Of a DNA stretch of 64,000 bases, positions 1-9,400 are shown piece by piece. The notes under the pieces are model-generated. The model searched no databases, had not been told where the DNA came from, and saw only the letters and a list, made by a program, of their open reading frames with translations. Position 1 is the stretch's first letter. Every line of letters begins with the position of its first letter. This DNA comes from Desulfotalea sp. (lineage in GTDB: Bacteria > Desulfobacterota > Desulfobulbia > Desulfobulbales > Desulfocapsaceae): positions 36,010 through 100,009 of the forward strand of contig NVXR01000036.1 in NCBI GenBank assembly GCA_002733995.1. The letters run 5' to 3'. The position numbers were made by a program, and so were the translations under genes.

Positions 1-7
1 AATTCAT
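1..7 (-). CDS. Start of a gene cut by the left edge
   Basis: On the minus strand an AGGAGG ribosome binding site (positions 12-17) sits four bases before an ATG at 7-5, and the reading frame runs out of the window. Only two codons (Met-Asn) are visible, so nothing can be said about the product. The spacing is short but the Shine-Dalgarno match is perfect. It would be transcribed in the same direction as the NifU-like gene just upstream of it. Confidence 0.4.
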
Positions 8-77
8 ACTTCCTCCTATGGTTGCAAAGAACTCATTGAATAATAGGAAATGTACCGCAAATAAGAATGCTTTTCAA

Positions 78-512
78 TTACGACTTTGTATCACCAACAC
101 CAGGACCGCCCGCAAGATAGTTATCCACACTTTTTTGCAAGGTTATTTCAGCAAGCTGAGCGCAGTGTAAATGTGTATCCGGCAAGATTCCCGTCACATC
201 CATAATAGTTATCATATTTATTTTTTTCAGCTCTTCTACGCTCTTATTTTTTGCTAGTACAACCGCAGCCTCAACGCAATGCTTACTAAAAGAACAACCA
301 TTGGTCCAACTATGGGTAGCGGAGACATAACCATCCTTGAACTGGAGACCAATTTCCATAGTATCCCCACAGTTACCAACTACTTTAGCAACACCATCGG
401 GGGCTTCAAGTATCGGATTGGCATAGTAATAGATAAAAAACCAGGTCAGCGCCACTGCAAATAATACAAGAAAAGCCACACCAATATTCAAAAAAGACAT
501 TATAGAAACCAT
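78..512 (-). CDS. Membrane-anchored NifU/IscU-like scaffold protein
   Basis: The 144-residue product has one hydrophobic segment (about residues 6-28) followed by a domain resembling the NifU/IscU N-terminal iron-sulfur scaffold. Three cysteines fall in the expected contexts: GNCGDTM, NGCSFS and HLHCAQLAE. NifU-like scaffolds are normally soluble and assemble [Fe-S] clusters; an N-terminal membrane anchor is not typical. Upstream of both candidate starts (512 and the ATG at 500) the Shine-Dalgarno match is weak. No isc/suf genes are nearby, so a cluster-assembly role is inferred only from the cysteine pattern. It could instead be a related redox or metal-binding protein. Confidence 0.65.
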   Translation of the reverse strand: MVSIMSFLNIGVAFLVLFAVALTWFFIYYYANPILEAPDGVAKVVGNCGDTMEIGLQFKDGYVSATHSWTNGCSFSKHCVEAAVVLAKNKSVEELKKINMITIMDVTGILPDTHLHCAQLAEITLQKSVDNYLAGGPGVGDTKS

Positions 513-592
513 ATAATATAAATCATTTTATCTTGAACCAAACGCCTGTCGTCTGTTCTAGAATTTGATTTACCATATAACATGAAGATAAA

Positions 593-1618
593 TCAGAAAA
601 AAACTTCACCGTATTTACGAATTTTCCCCCGAAGCTGGTCAGAACTGAGGCCTAGATGCTGAGCTGCATTCTTGCGATTATGCCGGTGCAACTCCAGTGC
701 ATTTTTTATCATCGCAATCTCCACCTCCCGAAGAGTAGCCTTGAGTGTTTGGCTAGCATCAACAGCAGACAACAGAATTCTTTTTGCTATAGAAGGCTCT
801 TCTCTAGCCCTATCCATTGTATGGCCATCACCTGCCAACCCCGTGAATGGGGAGATAAAGGGGTCAAATACAAGCGTAGTAATTGTGCCAGCATCCGCCT
901 GATACACGGCACGCTCCACCACATTTTTGAGTTCCCGAATATTGCCAGGCCAGCTGTGATTCTTCAATGCCTTCACCGTCTCTTGAGAGAAAGAGATTAC
1001 TCCATTGCGCCCAAGCTCATAGGACATACGCGAACCAAAATAATGGCCTAGCAGCATAACATCCTCCGCACGATATCTCAAAGGTGGTAGAAAGAGAACT
1101 TCAAAGGATAATCTATCAAGAAGATCTTTTTTAAACAGGCCTCTCTCTGCCATAGCCACAAGATCGGTATTTGTGGCACAAACTATTCTTACATCAACTT
1201 CAACGGCCCTTTCCCCACCCACTCTTTCGAAAAACCCGTATTCCACCGCTCTCAGAATTTTTCCCTGTGCCTCCAACGGGATTGAACCAACTTCATCCAG
1301 GAACAATGTGCCACCGTCGGCCAGCTCAAAACGCCCCGCACTTTTCCTCTCCGCGCCTGTAAAAGCTCCTTTTTCATGACCAAACAGTTCAGACTCAATC
1401 AAACTTGGCGAAAGTGTAGCACAATTAAGGGTAATAAAAGGGCCATCCCAACGGTTGGAAAGAAAATGTAACCTTTTCGCTCCAAGTTCTTTACCGGTAC
1501 CACGTTCCCCAACAAGCAGAACCGGTCGCTCCACCGGAGCAACCCGTGACAATTTTTCCTGAAAATCAAGAAACGACTCTGACTGCCCAATAGCCTCCTT
1601 ACTCAAGCGAATCCCCAT
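593..1618 (-). CDS. pspF: PspF-type sigma-54 activator of the phage-shock operon
   Basis: The 341-aa protein is a bacterial enhancer-binding protein without an N-terminal receiver domain. It has a AAA+ domain with Walker A (GERGTGKE), the sigma-54 contact loop GAFTGA, Walker B (GTLFLDE) and a C-terminal Fis-type helix-turn-helix ending in LGLSSDQLRGKIRKYG. PspF activates psp promoters and is held inactive by PspA. The start was chosen because AGGAGG lies five bases before the ATG at 1618; an upstream in-frame extension has no such signal. It is divergent from pspA, and the shared intergenic region carries a -24/-12 promoter facing pspA. The architecture and neighbours make the call firm. Confidence 0.9.
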   Translation of the reverse strand: MGIRLSKEAIGQSESFLDFQEKLSRVAPVERPVLLVGERGTGKELGAKRLHFLSNRWDGPFITLNCATLSPSLIESELFGHEKGAFTGAERKSAGRFELADGGTLFLDEVGSIPLEAQGKILRAVEYGFFERVGGERAVEVDVRIVCATNTDLVAMAERGLFKKDLLDRLSFEVLFLPPLRYRAEDVMLLGHYFGSRMSYELGRNGVISFSQETVKALKNHSWPGNIRELKNVVERAVYQADAGTITTLVFDPFISPFTGLAGDGHTMDRAREEPSIAKRILLSAVDASQTLKATLREVEIAMIKNALELHRHNRKNAAQHLGLSSDQLRGKIRKYGEVFF

Positions 1619-1747
1619 TGTAGCCTCCTGTAACATTTCACCACTTTCAGGTTTAATTAACCCGCAGTGACATAACAGTACCCTTAACTCCCGGCAAAGA
1701 CAAGCACCCAAGTCTCGGTTTATAGGTTCTTTTACGTAAGAACCCAG

Positions 1748-1766
1748 ACAGGCACGTTTTCTGCAA
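1748..1766 (+). promoter_or_regulatory. Sigma-54 (-24/-12) promoter of pspABC
   Basis: The sequence AGGCACGTTTTCTGCA matches the consensus TGGCAC-N5-TTGCA. The GG at 1751-1752 and the GC at 1763-1764 have the required 12-base register. It lies about 40 bp before pspA, beside a gene for a sigma-54 activator. Confidence 0.85.
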
Positions 1767-1806
1767 AGTCGTTTATATCCAACTAACCCAACCGAGGAGG
1801 ATCACA

Positions 1807-2484
1807 ATGGGTATTTTTACACGATTTAGCGACATCATCAGTTCAAACATAAACTCCATGCTCGACAAGGCCGAAGATCCTGAAAAGATGATAAAACTTA
1901 TGATTCACGAGATGGAAGACACCTTAATAGAACTCAAATCGTCCTGCGCGGACGTGATCGCTAGCAGTAGAAAAATTGAGCGAAGGTTTGAAGACTTTGG
2001 AGAAAAAATAAATCTTTGGAGTAAAAGAGCTGCCCTTGCCGTGGCAAAGGGCAGAGACGACCTTGCACGGGAGGCTCTCATTGAAAAGCGTAGATTTAGC
2101 GAGAATGCTGAAGCCCTCACAAGCGAGCTTTCCGACTACAAGGAGTTCCTCAAACAGTACCACGAAGATATTTTCGAGCTTGAAGATAAGTTAAAAAGCG
2201 CAAAAGAAAAAAAACGCATCCTGGTCCAGAGACATAAACGGGCAACGGGAAAAAAACGTGCCCACGAAGAGATTCGTCGCAGTGACAGTGTGGATACCAT
2301 GGCACGTTTTGACAAACTCGAAAGTAGAATCGAACAGATGGAGGCGGAGGCCGACCTTGTCAACATGGGCAATAAACCATCCGTGACTGACGAGTTTGAA
2401 GACCTGACAATAGACGATGAAATCGAAAAAGAACTGGCCAATATGAAGGCGGCTCAAGACACTAAGAAGGGTGAATCCGTATAA
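1807..2484 (+). CDS. pspA: Phage shock protein A (PspA/IM30 family)
   Basis: The 225-aa protein is almost entirely helical and charged and begins with the family signature (MGIFTRFSDIISSNINSML). It continues with the long coiled coils (about residues 25-190) expected of PspA/Vipp1. PspA is an ESCRT-III-like peripheral membrane protein that coats damaged inner membrane and inhibits PspF. An ideal ribosome binding site (GAGGAGGATCACA) precedes the ATG. It is the first gene of pspABC, and the sigma-54 promoter upstream and divergent pspF complete the classic feedback module. Confidence 0.93.
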   Translation: MGIFTRFSDIISSNINSMLDKAEDPEKMIKLMIHEMEDTLIELKSSCADVIASSRKIERRFEDFGEKINLWSKRAALAVAKGRDDLAREALIEKRRFSENAEALTSELSDYKEFLKQYHEDIFELEDKLKSAKEKKRILVQRHKRATGKKRAHEEIRRSDSVDTMARFDKLESRIEQMEAEADLVNMGNKPSVTDEFEDLTIDDEIEKELANMKAAQDTKKGESV

Positions 2485-2517
2485 CTTTACCCACCAGCAC
2501 TATTGGAGTTCACTACC

Positions 2518-2748
2518 ATGCTTAGCATTATTATTGTATCAATAATATTTGGCTCCATCGTCGCCCTTGCAGCACTCATTTGCGGTACAATTCTCATTGT
2601 GCTGAAGACCCGTAGCAGAAACAATATAGGGGGTGGGAGCGATCAAGAGGAGGCCAAAATAATCCAAGAAATCTATCGGGGACTCGGTCGAATGGAAGAT
2701 CGTATAGAGACACTCGAAACCATCCTTATGGACAACAAGGAGAAGTAA
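2518..2748 (+). CDS. pspB: Phage shock protein B
   Basis: This 76-aa protein has one N-terminal transmembrane helix (about residues 5-30) and a charged heptad-like tail (GRMEDRIETLETIL), the size and layout of PspB. The ATG at 2518 is preferred because GGAG lies nine bases upstream; a TTG at 2503 would add five residues but overlaps that signal. PspB works with PspC at the membrane to relieve PspA inhibition of PspF. It lies between pspA and pspC with gaps of 33 and 4 bases, so co-transcription is likely. Confidence 0.85.
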   Translation: MLSIIIVSIIFGSIVALAALICGTILIVLKTRSRNNIGGGSDQEEAKIIQEIYRGLGRMEDRIETLETILMDNKEK

Positions 2749-2752
2749 TACA

Positions 2753-3133
2753 ATGAGTAAATACTACGACAAACACGGAGGAATCTACCGGGCCCGGGAT
2801 GGTGTTTTTCTCGGCGTCTGCAAAGGCATATCCGAATATTTCGACTTTTCCCTTTTTGCAATCAGAGTAGCAATGATTGTGTTTTTTATCTTCAGCGGAT
2901 TCTGGCCTGTAATCGGTGTATATCTCGTTGCTGCATTTTTCATGAACCCCAAACCGATACAACCGATACATTCAGAAGAAGAACGACATTTTTACGACAG
3001 CTACGTCCATTCTCCGGCAAGTGCAGCACGCAGGTTGAAGAAAAAGTTCAAGGATCTCGATCGAAGAATACGCAGAATGGAAGACGAGGTCACCGCCCGG
3101 GAGCACGACTGGGAACGACGGTTTAATTCCTAA
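2753..3133 (+). CDS. pspC: Phage shock protein C
   Basis: The 126-aa product begins with the PspC domain (GIYRARDGVFLGVCKGISEYF, residues about 9-29), followed by a transmembrane helix (about 37-63). It ends in a charged coiled-coil tail (LKKKFKDLDRRIRRMEDEV). PspC senses envelope stress and partners with PspB. The ribosome binding site AAGGAGAAG overlaps the end of pspB. Last gene of the operon. Confidence 0.92.
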   Translation: MSKYYDKHGGIYRARDGVFLGVCKGISEYFDFSLFAIRVAMIVFFIFSGFWPVIGVYLVAAFFMNPKPIQPIHSEEERHFYDSYVHSPASAARRLKKKFKDLDRRIRRMEDEVTAREHDWERRFNS

Positions 3134-3142
3134 ATCTCATCA

Positions 3143-3190
3143 CCTTACTCTCTCCCATCCCAAACACCTTAGTAATAGGGTGGGTGAGAC
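3143..3190. terminator. Stem-loop between convergent pspC and a GntR gene
   Basis: An imperfect inverted repeat pairs TCTCCCATCC with GGGTGGGTGAG around 3150-3189. No thymine run follows on either strand, so intrinsic termination is uncertain. Its position between convergent genes favours a bidirectional terminator. Confidence 0.35.
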
Positions 3191-3209
3191 ACGCCATCGG
3201 TCATTCGGC

Positions 3210-3887
3210 TTAACGACGGGCACCTTTATAAACAAACAGATCAGAGTAAAGTGCGGCGATCTTTGTTCCTGTCTCAATATAATGGTCGCGGATGATCTGC
3301 TCAATCTGAACAGCGCCAGCCGACCTTAACGCCTCGACAATACGCCCATGCCGATCGCCAATTTCATCGGCAGAATAAAGGGTCGACCAGTGTTTATAAA
3401 ACAGGACATGCAGCTTCAAACTAAGCCGTTCATTATATTCCGCCAACTGCACATTTCTATTGTAGGAAGTGAGCAGTTCATGAAACTCCCCCCCCACCTG
3501 GACCACCTTTTTCCGGTCTCCTTTCGTCGCGAACCTGCGCATCCTCTCAACCATGCTATCGAGTTCTTCCAGATCATCTTCCGCAAATTTCTGATGTGTT
3601 TCCATCACCGCAAAGCCCTCAAGCACGCCCCGGGTGGTATAAGAATCAACAATTTCTTTCGGCGACAAAAGCGCTATAAAATTACCGACCTGGGGACGAT
3701 ACTCTACAATGCCACTGGAAATAAGCTCACGAAAAGCCTCCCGCACCGGGGCTCTACTTATGCCCATCTCCATGGCAAGTAAACTCTCTTTTAAATGATC
3801 TCCCGGGGAAAATTTCCCTTCAAGTACCAGATCATATATATACTGAACCACCTGATCTTTATACGTTGTCTTTTTAATTACAGCCAA
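3210..3887 (-). CDS. GntR-family regulator, FCD (FadR) subfamily
   Basis: The 225-aa protein has an N-terminal winged helix (about residues 5-75, with the recognition region MGISRAPVREAFRELISSGIVEYRP) and a helical FCD ligand-binding domain (about 80-215). The domain keeps candidate metal-binding histidines (EFHELL, DRHGRIVEAL, DHYIET). FCD regulators usually bind carboxylates or related metabolites and repress nearby catabolic genes. No clear target lies beside it: its neighbours are pspC (convergent) and another GntR gene about 490 bp upstream on the other strand. The ligand is unknown. Confidence 0.88.
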   Translation of the reverse strand: MAVIKKTTYKDQVVQYIYDLVLEGKFSPGDHLKESLLAMEMGISRAPVREAFRELISSGIVEYRPQVGNFIALLSPKEIVDSYTTRGVLEGFAVMETHQKFAEDDLEELDSMVERMRRFATKGDRKKVVQVGGEFHELLTSYNRNVQLAEYNERLSLKLHVLFYKHWSTLYSADEIGDRHGRIVEALRSAGAVQIEQIIRDHYIETGTKIAALYSDLFVYKGARR

Positions 3888-4350
3888 TGTGCCTTCTCCT
3901 CTATTTCAATTCACCTGCCAGCCATAGAGAATCACCCAGATCAAGACAGTGAAGTAGCAGGAAGGACGAAAGTGATCGATTGTATCATCTAACAAAATAG
4001 TCCCCGATTATTTGCAGAACTTTGAAAAGGACCACGCCCCGCAGTCCATAAGACTGGTGTCGCTGTGTGCTGATTTTTTTTATCATTTACCCAAATAATT
4101 GAACGACTAACCGCTGTGAGTCCAACCCGGTTTTACCACGCCTTATACCAGTATGTTTGCAGGAATTCATCTTCACAATAGACTTTTCGCTATTGTTTTT
4201 CTGTAGATGCCCCACTTAGTCACCCCTTGACCTGTACACCTTGTGAGTATCTGCTACCTTGTTCCATAGACAGCTTCACCCTCCCCCCTCCGCCATCACT
4301 AACCATCGCATTCAGCACTATTTTGATTGACAAAGGAGCTTCACCCTCAT
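3888..4350. other. Intergenic region between divergent GntR genes
   Basis: About 460 bp with no convincing coding sequence on either strand. It must contain the promoters of both regulators, but no single sigma-70 promoter stands out. Confidence 0.5.
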
Positions 4351-4362
4351 ATTATCGATAAT
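4351..4362. promoter_or_regulatory. Palindrome ATTATCGATAAT, copy 1
   Basis: A perfect 12-bp palindrome lies just before the ribosome binding site (AAAGGAG) of the GTG-started GntR gene at 4379. The same palindrome, with a matching tail of the form MGATAAAGGAG, recurs at 5355-5366 before a 68-codon gene. An operator for autoregulation by the GntR protein is the simplest reading. Confidence 0.55.
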
Positions 4363-4378
4363 AGATAAAGGAGAGTTT

Positions 4379-5023
4379 GTGGGCAAGATAGTAATCAAAC
4401 GACAAAGTTTAACTGAGCAGATCAAATCAATCCTTATTGACAGGATTATTGCTGGCACACTCAATCCCGGAGACAGGCTAAAAGAGTTACAGATAGCCGA
4501 AGAATTCGGAACCAGCCAGGCACCGGTACGTGAAGCTATTCGCAGCCTACAGGCCTTGGGTTACGTGGAACATCTGCCCCATGTGGGAGCACAAATAAAG
4601 ACGTTCAGCCAAAAAGAAATAGAAGAGGCTCATCAAGTGCGTGAAGCCCTGGAAGGACACTCCCTGATCCTTGCGAACGTCGAAATAGAAACACTCGTTG
4701 AAGAATTGAACAAGCATACGAAGACAATGCACCAGGCTATGAGCGAAAATAACAATGCAACCTTTAGTATGGCAGACAACCTCTTCCACCGCACAATTGT
4801 TGAGTCTTCCGGCAACAAGCAAATGCTCAGCATCTGGGACTCACTGCGCATGCAGTTACAGGTCATCGCAACCATTGTTGAGGCCGCTACGCCATTGGAT
4901 AAATTGTATGCCCTCCACCCTCCAATCGTCGCATCTCTCAAGCGGAAGCACCGCGAAAATGCGGGACGCTTTTTAGCAGAACATTACCGGGAAATAGGTA
5001 CGTACTGGGATACGCTCAGTTAG
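4379..5023 (+). CDS. GntR-family regulator, FCD subfamily
   Basis: This 214-aa product has a GntR winged helix (residues about 8-72, containing EEFGTSQAPVREAIRSLQAL) and an FCD effector domain (about 78-205; FHRTIVESSGN is typical). The start is GTG, chosen for the strong AAAGGAGAG six bases upstream. A 12-bp palindrome abuts the ribosome binding site and recurs before the next small gene at 5384, suggesting that this regulator controls itself and that gene. The effector is unknown. Confidence 0.88.
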   Translation: MGKIVIKRQSLTEQIKSILIDRIIAGTLNPGDRLKELQIAEEFGTSQAPVREAIRSLQALGYVEHLPHVGAQIKTFSQKEIEEAHQVREALEGHSLILANVEIETLVEELNKHTKTMHQAMSENNNATFSMADNLFHRTIVESSGNKQMLSIWDSLRMQLQVIATIVEAATPLDKLYALHPPIVASLKRKHRENAGRFLAEHYREIGTYWDTLS

Positions 5024-5354
5024 TCCATATTTTCCATGAACCAAGTATTGTTTTTATGTAGAGGAGTGTAAAGAAACAACACGGCCAATCTTGCATGTTG
5101 TTTAAAATGCAAATTCATAATGTTTCGCAAAGGTTAGTTTATGAGCTACCTCTTTCGTCAGTTTTTTTGTACCAAGCTTCACCTACGGGTTGGCTAAAGC
5201 TTATTGCAATAACGTGAAGACAAGCAATAGCTGAACCGATGGAAAACTCGAGTTACTATCCTGTCAAACGGATTTTTAGCGGGATACAAGGGCCGCCTAC
5301 CGTCTTTCAGGAAAAAGAACAAAAGGCAACTGACAGAAAAGGTGTGACTTTCTA
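5024..5354. other. Intergenic region without recognisable genes
   Basis: About 330 bp of AT-rich sequence between the GntR gene and the small gene at 5384. No open frame with a ribosome binding site was seen; the downstream end holds the ATTATCGATAAT palindrome annotated separately. Confidence 0.4.
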
Positions 5355-5366
5355 ATTATCGATAAT
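5355..5366. promoter_or_regulatory. Palindrome ATTATCGATAAT, copy 2
   Basis: Same perfect palindrome as at 4351-4362, again followed within a few bases by GATAAAGGAG and a start codon. The conservation includes the ribosome binding site region, so binding could block translation as well as transcription initiation. Confidence 0.55.
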
Positions 5367-5383
5367 CGATAAAGGAGCATTCT

Positions 5384-5590
5384 ATGCAAAATCACAAAAC
5401 AACTGTTAACAGTAATAATCCAGACATTACAAACAAGGAAATGAGTCTTGAGGAACTCGACGTGCTATGTAGAAAGTACAACCACCTGCATGACGAGGAA
5501 CTACTTAAAATAATAAGCCGGTTTTACACGAAAATATCCTTGTTTTTTAGGGAGACAAAACAGCCAAGTAACGTCCCTACAAAACTATAG
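5384..5590 (+). CDS. Small hypothetical protein, 68 aa
   Basis: I do not recognise this protein. It is hydrophilic, with a helical acidic centre (MSLEELDVLCRKYNHLHDEELL) and no membrane segment. Support for it being real is the AAAGGAG ribosome binding site eight bases upstream and the palindrome shared with the GntR gene. It may be part of that regulator's circuit. Confidence 0.5.
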   Translation: MQNHKTTVNSNNPDITNKEMSLEELDVLCRKYNHLHDEELLKIISRFYTKISLFFRETKQPSNVPTKL

Positions 5591-5797
5591 GTCTGAAGTA
5601 CAGAGGAAAGACGGGAGTACATGCCACCACCTACAAAATCTATCGTGTATTCTTGCCAGTTCCCCCGCGGCAAGGAACTACAACGCGTACCGCTTGCCAA
5701 AAGCAGCCCCATAGGGACCATCTTACTCTTAAGCTTCAGTTACGTCGCCACGCTGTCAAGGGATGCACCAGAGGAGCTTTTACGCCTAGTCGGCAGC

Positions 5798-6280
5798 TCA
5801 CCTATGCAGACAGTTTTTGGTTGTCGGATAGTTGCGAACAATTTCTTTGACCAGTAAACGAGCGCCATTATAGTCAAGAATATTCTCCTGAACAGCCAGC
5901 TGCAAACGTAAAAACAGCTGCTGAAAAAAGTCCTTCCCGGGGGTTATTTTTCTTCTATAAGATATCTTTTTTACCACCTTACTATCTGTGTTCACCACGG
6001 AGACAACCTGGCCCAGAAAACCTGCATGAACAGACTGAATGGCAGGCGCTCTTATATCAAATGTTCTTGCGAGAAAACCTGTAAGTTTTCTTGCCTCGGA
6101 CATTGAAATGAGTTTTTCTCTCGAACATCGCAGTATGGCCGAGACAAGCTGTGCCCCTTTTATCTGTCTGCTTTTATCCACATAATAATCCGTTAACTCA
6201 ACGGCCAGTTTTTTTTTGTCCCTCTCAAAGGCCAATTCCGCCAGGACCACTATTTTTTTACCTTTGTTGTTAGCTCGCAT
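5798..6280 (-). CDS. Hypothetical protein, 160 aa
   Basis: Not recognised. The product is basic and mostly helical, with no signal peptide or membrane segment. It is preceded by a perfect ribosome binding site (AGGAGG eight bases before ATG) and by an inverted repeat TTGTCA-ATC-TGACAA at 6298-6312. The gene lies just downstream of the 1059-aa gene on the same strand with a 160-bp gap, so co-expression is possible but its own promoter region is likely. No function is proposed. Confidence 0.6.
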   Translation of the reverse strand: MRANNKGKKIVVLAELAFERDKKKLAVELTDYYVDKSRQIKGAQLVSAILRCSREKLISMSEARKLTGFLARTFDIRAPAIQSVHAGFLGQVVSVVNTDSKVVKKISYRRKITPGKDFFQQLFLRLQLAVQENILDYNGARLLVKEIVRNYPTTKNCLHR

Positions 6281-6297
6281 TTCTCAACCTCCTATGT

Positions 6298-6312
6298 TTG
6301 TCAATCTGACAA
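6298..6312. promoter_or_regulatory. Inverted repeat TTGTCAATCTGACAA
   Basis: A perfect 6-bp inverted repeat with a 3-bp spacer ends a few bases before the Shine-Dalgarno of the 160-aa gene, where an operator would act. The binding protein is unknown. Confidence 0.4.
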
Positions 6313-6439
6313 TTTAGCACCATAGCGTATACTACAATGTGGTACTAATTGTATAGCGCAACAACACGGAGGTCAATGGAGAGGCTCTACTCTATTATCA
6401 ATCGCTTACCTGATAGGGCGATACCCAAGATAATGCCGC

Positions 6440-9400
6440 TCAAGAGCGAAGCCGCTGGTCACTCCTCATTTTTCTCTTTTCACCAAGAGTTTTCAGATCC
6501 CTGAGATAAAGCGGCGCCTGGTCGAGGTAAAATGCAAGTGCCTTAGAAAAATGCTTGCCCACTAAACCGTCAACAAAAACCTGACTGATCTCTTTATGTC
6601 TTTTTAAAACGAATTGTGATCTATAAAAAATGAGCCACTCTTCCTCTGACATATTGTCCACAATCACTAACAACGCCTTTCTTGCCCTGGGTTGATACAT
6701 CCAGAAATACATAAGGTCCAGAGCATTAACTATGGTAAACCTTTCAAGATCTTGAGCCTCATCACCCAAGGTTTTCATCATGATTTTTGGTGATTGCAAC
6801 ATTTCCAGAACATCTTCCTCAGGAAAGAGCAGATCAAGCCGAGCAAAGACCTTGAAAACCTGAGCTATTTTTGTCTTGTAGGCGGCAAGACGCGCTCGAA
6901 TGTTAGTCTGTCGATCGGCAATGCCTTCAATCACAGCCCCCACACAATCCGAGGCAATTTTAGAAATTATTGTGGCCCACTTCTGTAGAGAATCAGAGAC
7001 ATCGGGCACACCGAGCATACCAAGACAACCTCCAATCAGCGAATGCAGGATAAGGGCCATGGGAATCGCAAAAACCGAACGGAAAGAATTACCGACAATT
7101 GCGCCCTTTGGCAAACCACGAAAGGTATTGTGGCCTGAGATATAAATCCCATTTGCAAGCCCCATGACTGAATACAGCAGTATCGGATTGCTACTGGTAG
7201 TCACCCCAAAAACATCATCGAGCAAAAGAGTCTTGATCAGGAAATCTAATAGAGGTACAGAAAAGCCGGTATATAAGAGAGAATCGGAAATTCTGCTCCA
7301 GCTGATCAAAGAGTTCCACGGCAAAAGTGGAGACCTGCGCAGGCCACCGCCACCTAGGACAGATTGGAGAATATTCCTAAATCCAGTGATCGAAAACCAG
7401 ATAAACGCCCCCAAATAGGCCAGCACCCACCAATCCTTAGTGAGGCTAAAAGTGAGGAAGGCCGGAATAAAACCTAAGAGCACTTTGAGGATATTTTTTA
7501 TATTGGTGTTCAGGTATTTCCACCATTCTCCAACAGACTCGTTCTTGCCAGAATCAACCTCATTTACGTCATCGTCCCTCTGCCGAGTGAGTCCACCCAG
7601 GGTCGCAATATTGCCAGACTCCTTGTCATGTAGGGTATACCCATCAAGACTCCAGTCGACCCATTGTCTCGTGTGTGCATCTTTGGTTAAGGAAAACCTT
7701 CCTACAAAACTTGTTTTTGTAGAAGTGTCAGAAGGAACATACTGGCGACTATGAATATTTTTTGTAAGTAAAGCACTCACAGGAATAACCAGCCGATCCT
7801 GATCCTGAGCCATGGATTCGCGAAACACCTTTCTCGCCTTTGCGGGCAAAGTATCAAGCACTACCAAGCCCATCCCATACTGATGTTCCGCCTGGCCAGT
7901 CGACCCGGAACCAATACGAGACCCGAGTGTTCTCTTTTTATAGTATCGATGCAACGTTTCAAAATCGTACAAAATATCGATGAGTGACAGCTTACGAGCC
8001 TGCATATCCTCAAGCTCTATCCCCATCCTGACAGTTTCTGGCTCACCAACATTCAACCTTTCCAGCGCCACCCTCATCCTAAGCTGCTGCTCTTCATGAT
8101 CTATGATAATCGCACGAATGACCCTTTTAAGACTGATAACGTTATCATCATTCAAGGCCTTTTGCAGCTGCCCGACAAGCCTGTAATGATCTCTTGGGCT
8201 TTTTAGGTCAACGGTCTCTCCACTTTTGTTGCCACTGCCAACGGTTACCCCAGCACTCATTCCATGGGTGGCATTTTTAAGATTGTACGCCTCAACATGG
8301 GTAACCATTCCAGCCCCTGCGTAGAGAAGCTCAAGGGTATCCTGTATAGAAAGATTACCCAGATTCAGAGTAAATTTAGAACTTGAATCCAACGACAACA
8401 AACGTTTCAGAATATCGCTGAGTCCGCATTTAAGTAGTTTAGGGAGTTCAGGACAGTCCTGTGGCACAGTAGGATCGTGTACCTCTGGATTATGTATTGG
8501 TAATAAAAATTGGTTGATTATCGCATCAACAGTTAAGACCTCTCGCCTTTCGGCCCCGTCCGAAGATTTTTGTTTTGCATCTGGGACAGAGGCTTCGCAA
8601 TCAGTAGTGCCAGTGACACTATCGGCTATTTCAACGGCCAAAGCATTGTGGATAAAGCGTGCAAGATGCAGAATTGAGGGTTGTCCCGTCCCTACAAACT
8701 GTTTAAATTCCTCATGGTTGAGGAGTTTAAGAGAAATATTTAATTCTGCATTAATAGTTTTTCTGTGTCGTTGATTGAAGGTCTGCAGCGTATCAAAAAC
8801 ATACTTCTGTTGGTAATGCGAGACCTCACGCCCTTCCTCCATCAGCTTAATAACCGCTTCTTCACCAAGAAATTTTAGAAAAGCCTGGTTGTCGTTAAAA
8901 CCATGGGGCTCCCAGGTAAACCTCGCATACTTATCCCGGAATCTGGTTGAGATTTCGATCCCAACCTGAACCTTTATGTCCAGAATCGCACTGGCTTCAA
9001 TCAACTCTTCTATGACTTCAGGACGCACGTAGTTGTAATAGACTACGGTCAGATAACGAATTCCTTTGATCCAAGCATCCATAACCAGGTGGGTTGGAGA
9101 CTTCCGCCCTTTGGTGTTGGCATCGTGAACATGGTCATCAAAAGCTATCTGATTCCAGTCCTCCGGCATCTCAACAAGATGATATTTTGCAAGCTCTTCC
9201 CTCACCCGTGGCGGATTTCCCGTTGAGACAATACGAAAATCATGGGCAAGTTTGAGTTGACGCAGCTTACTATTCCTGCACCGTACCAGCTCCTTCATAA
9301 TCTGCAGAAGAGCCCTTGCCGTATTTTTTTGGAAGAAGGTTCGCGAAGAGAGAAAAACCTCATCACGAAGGGAGCCAAGGGCCTTAATTCTATCACCAGC

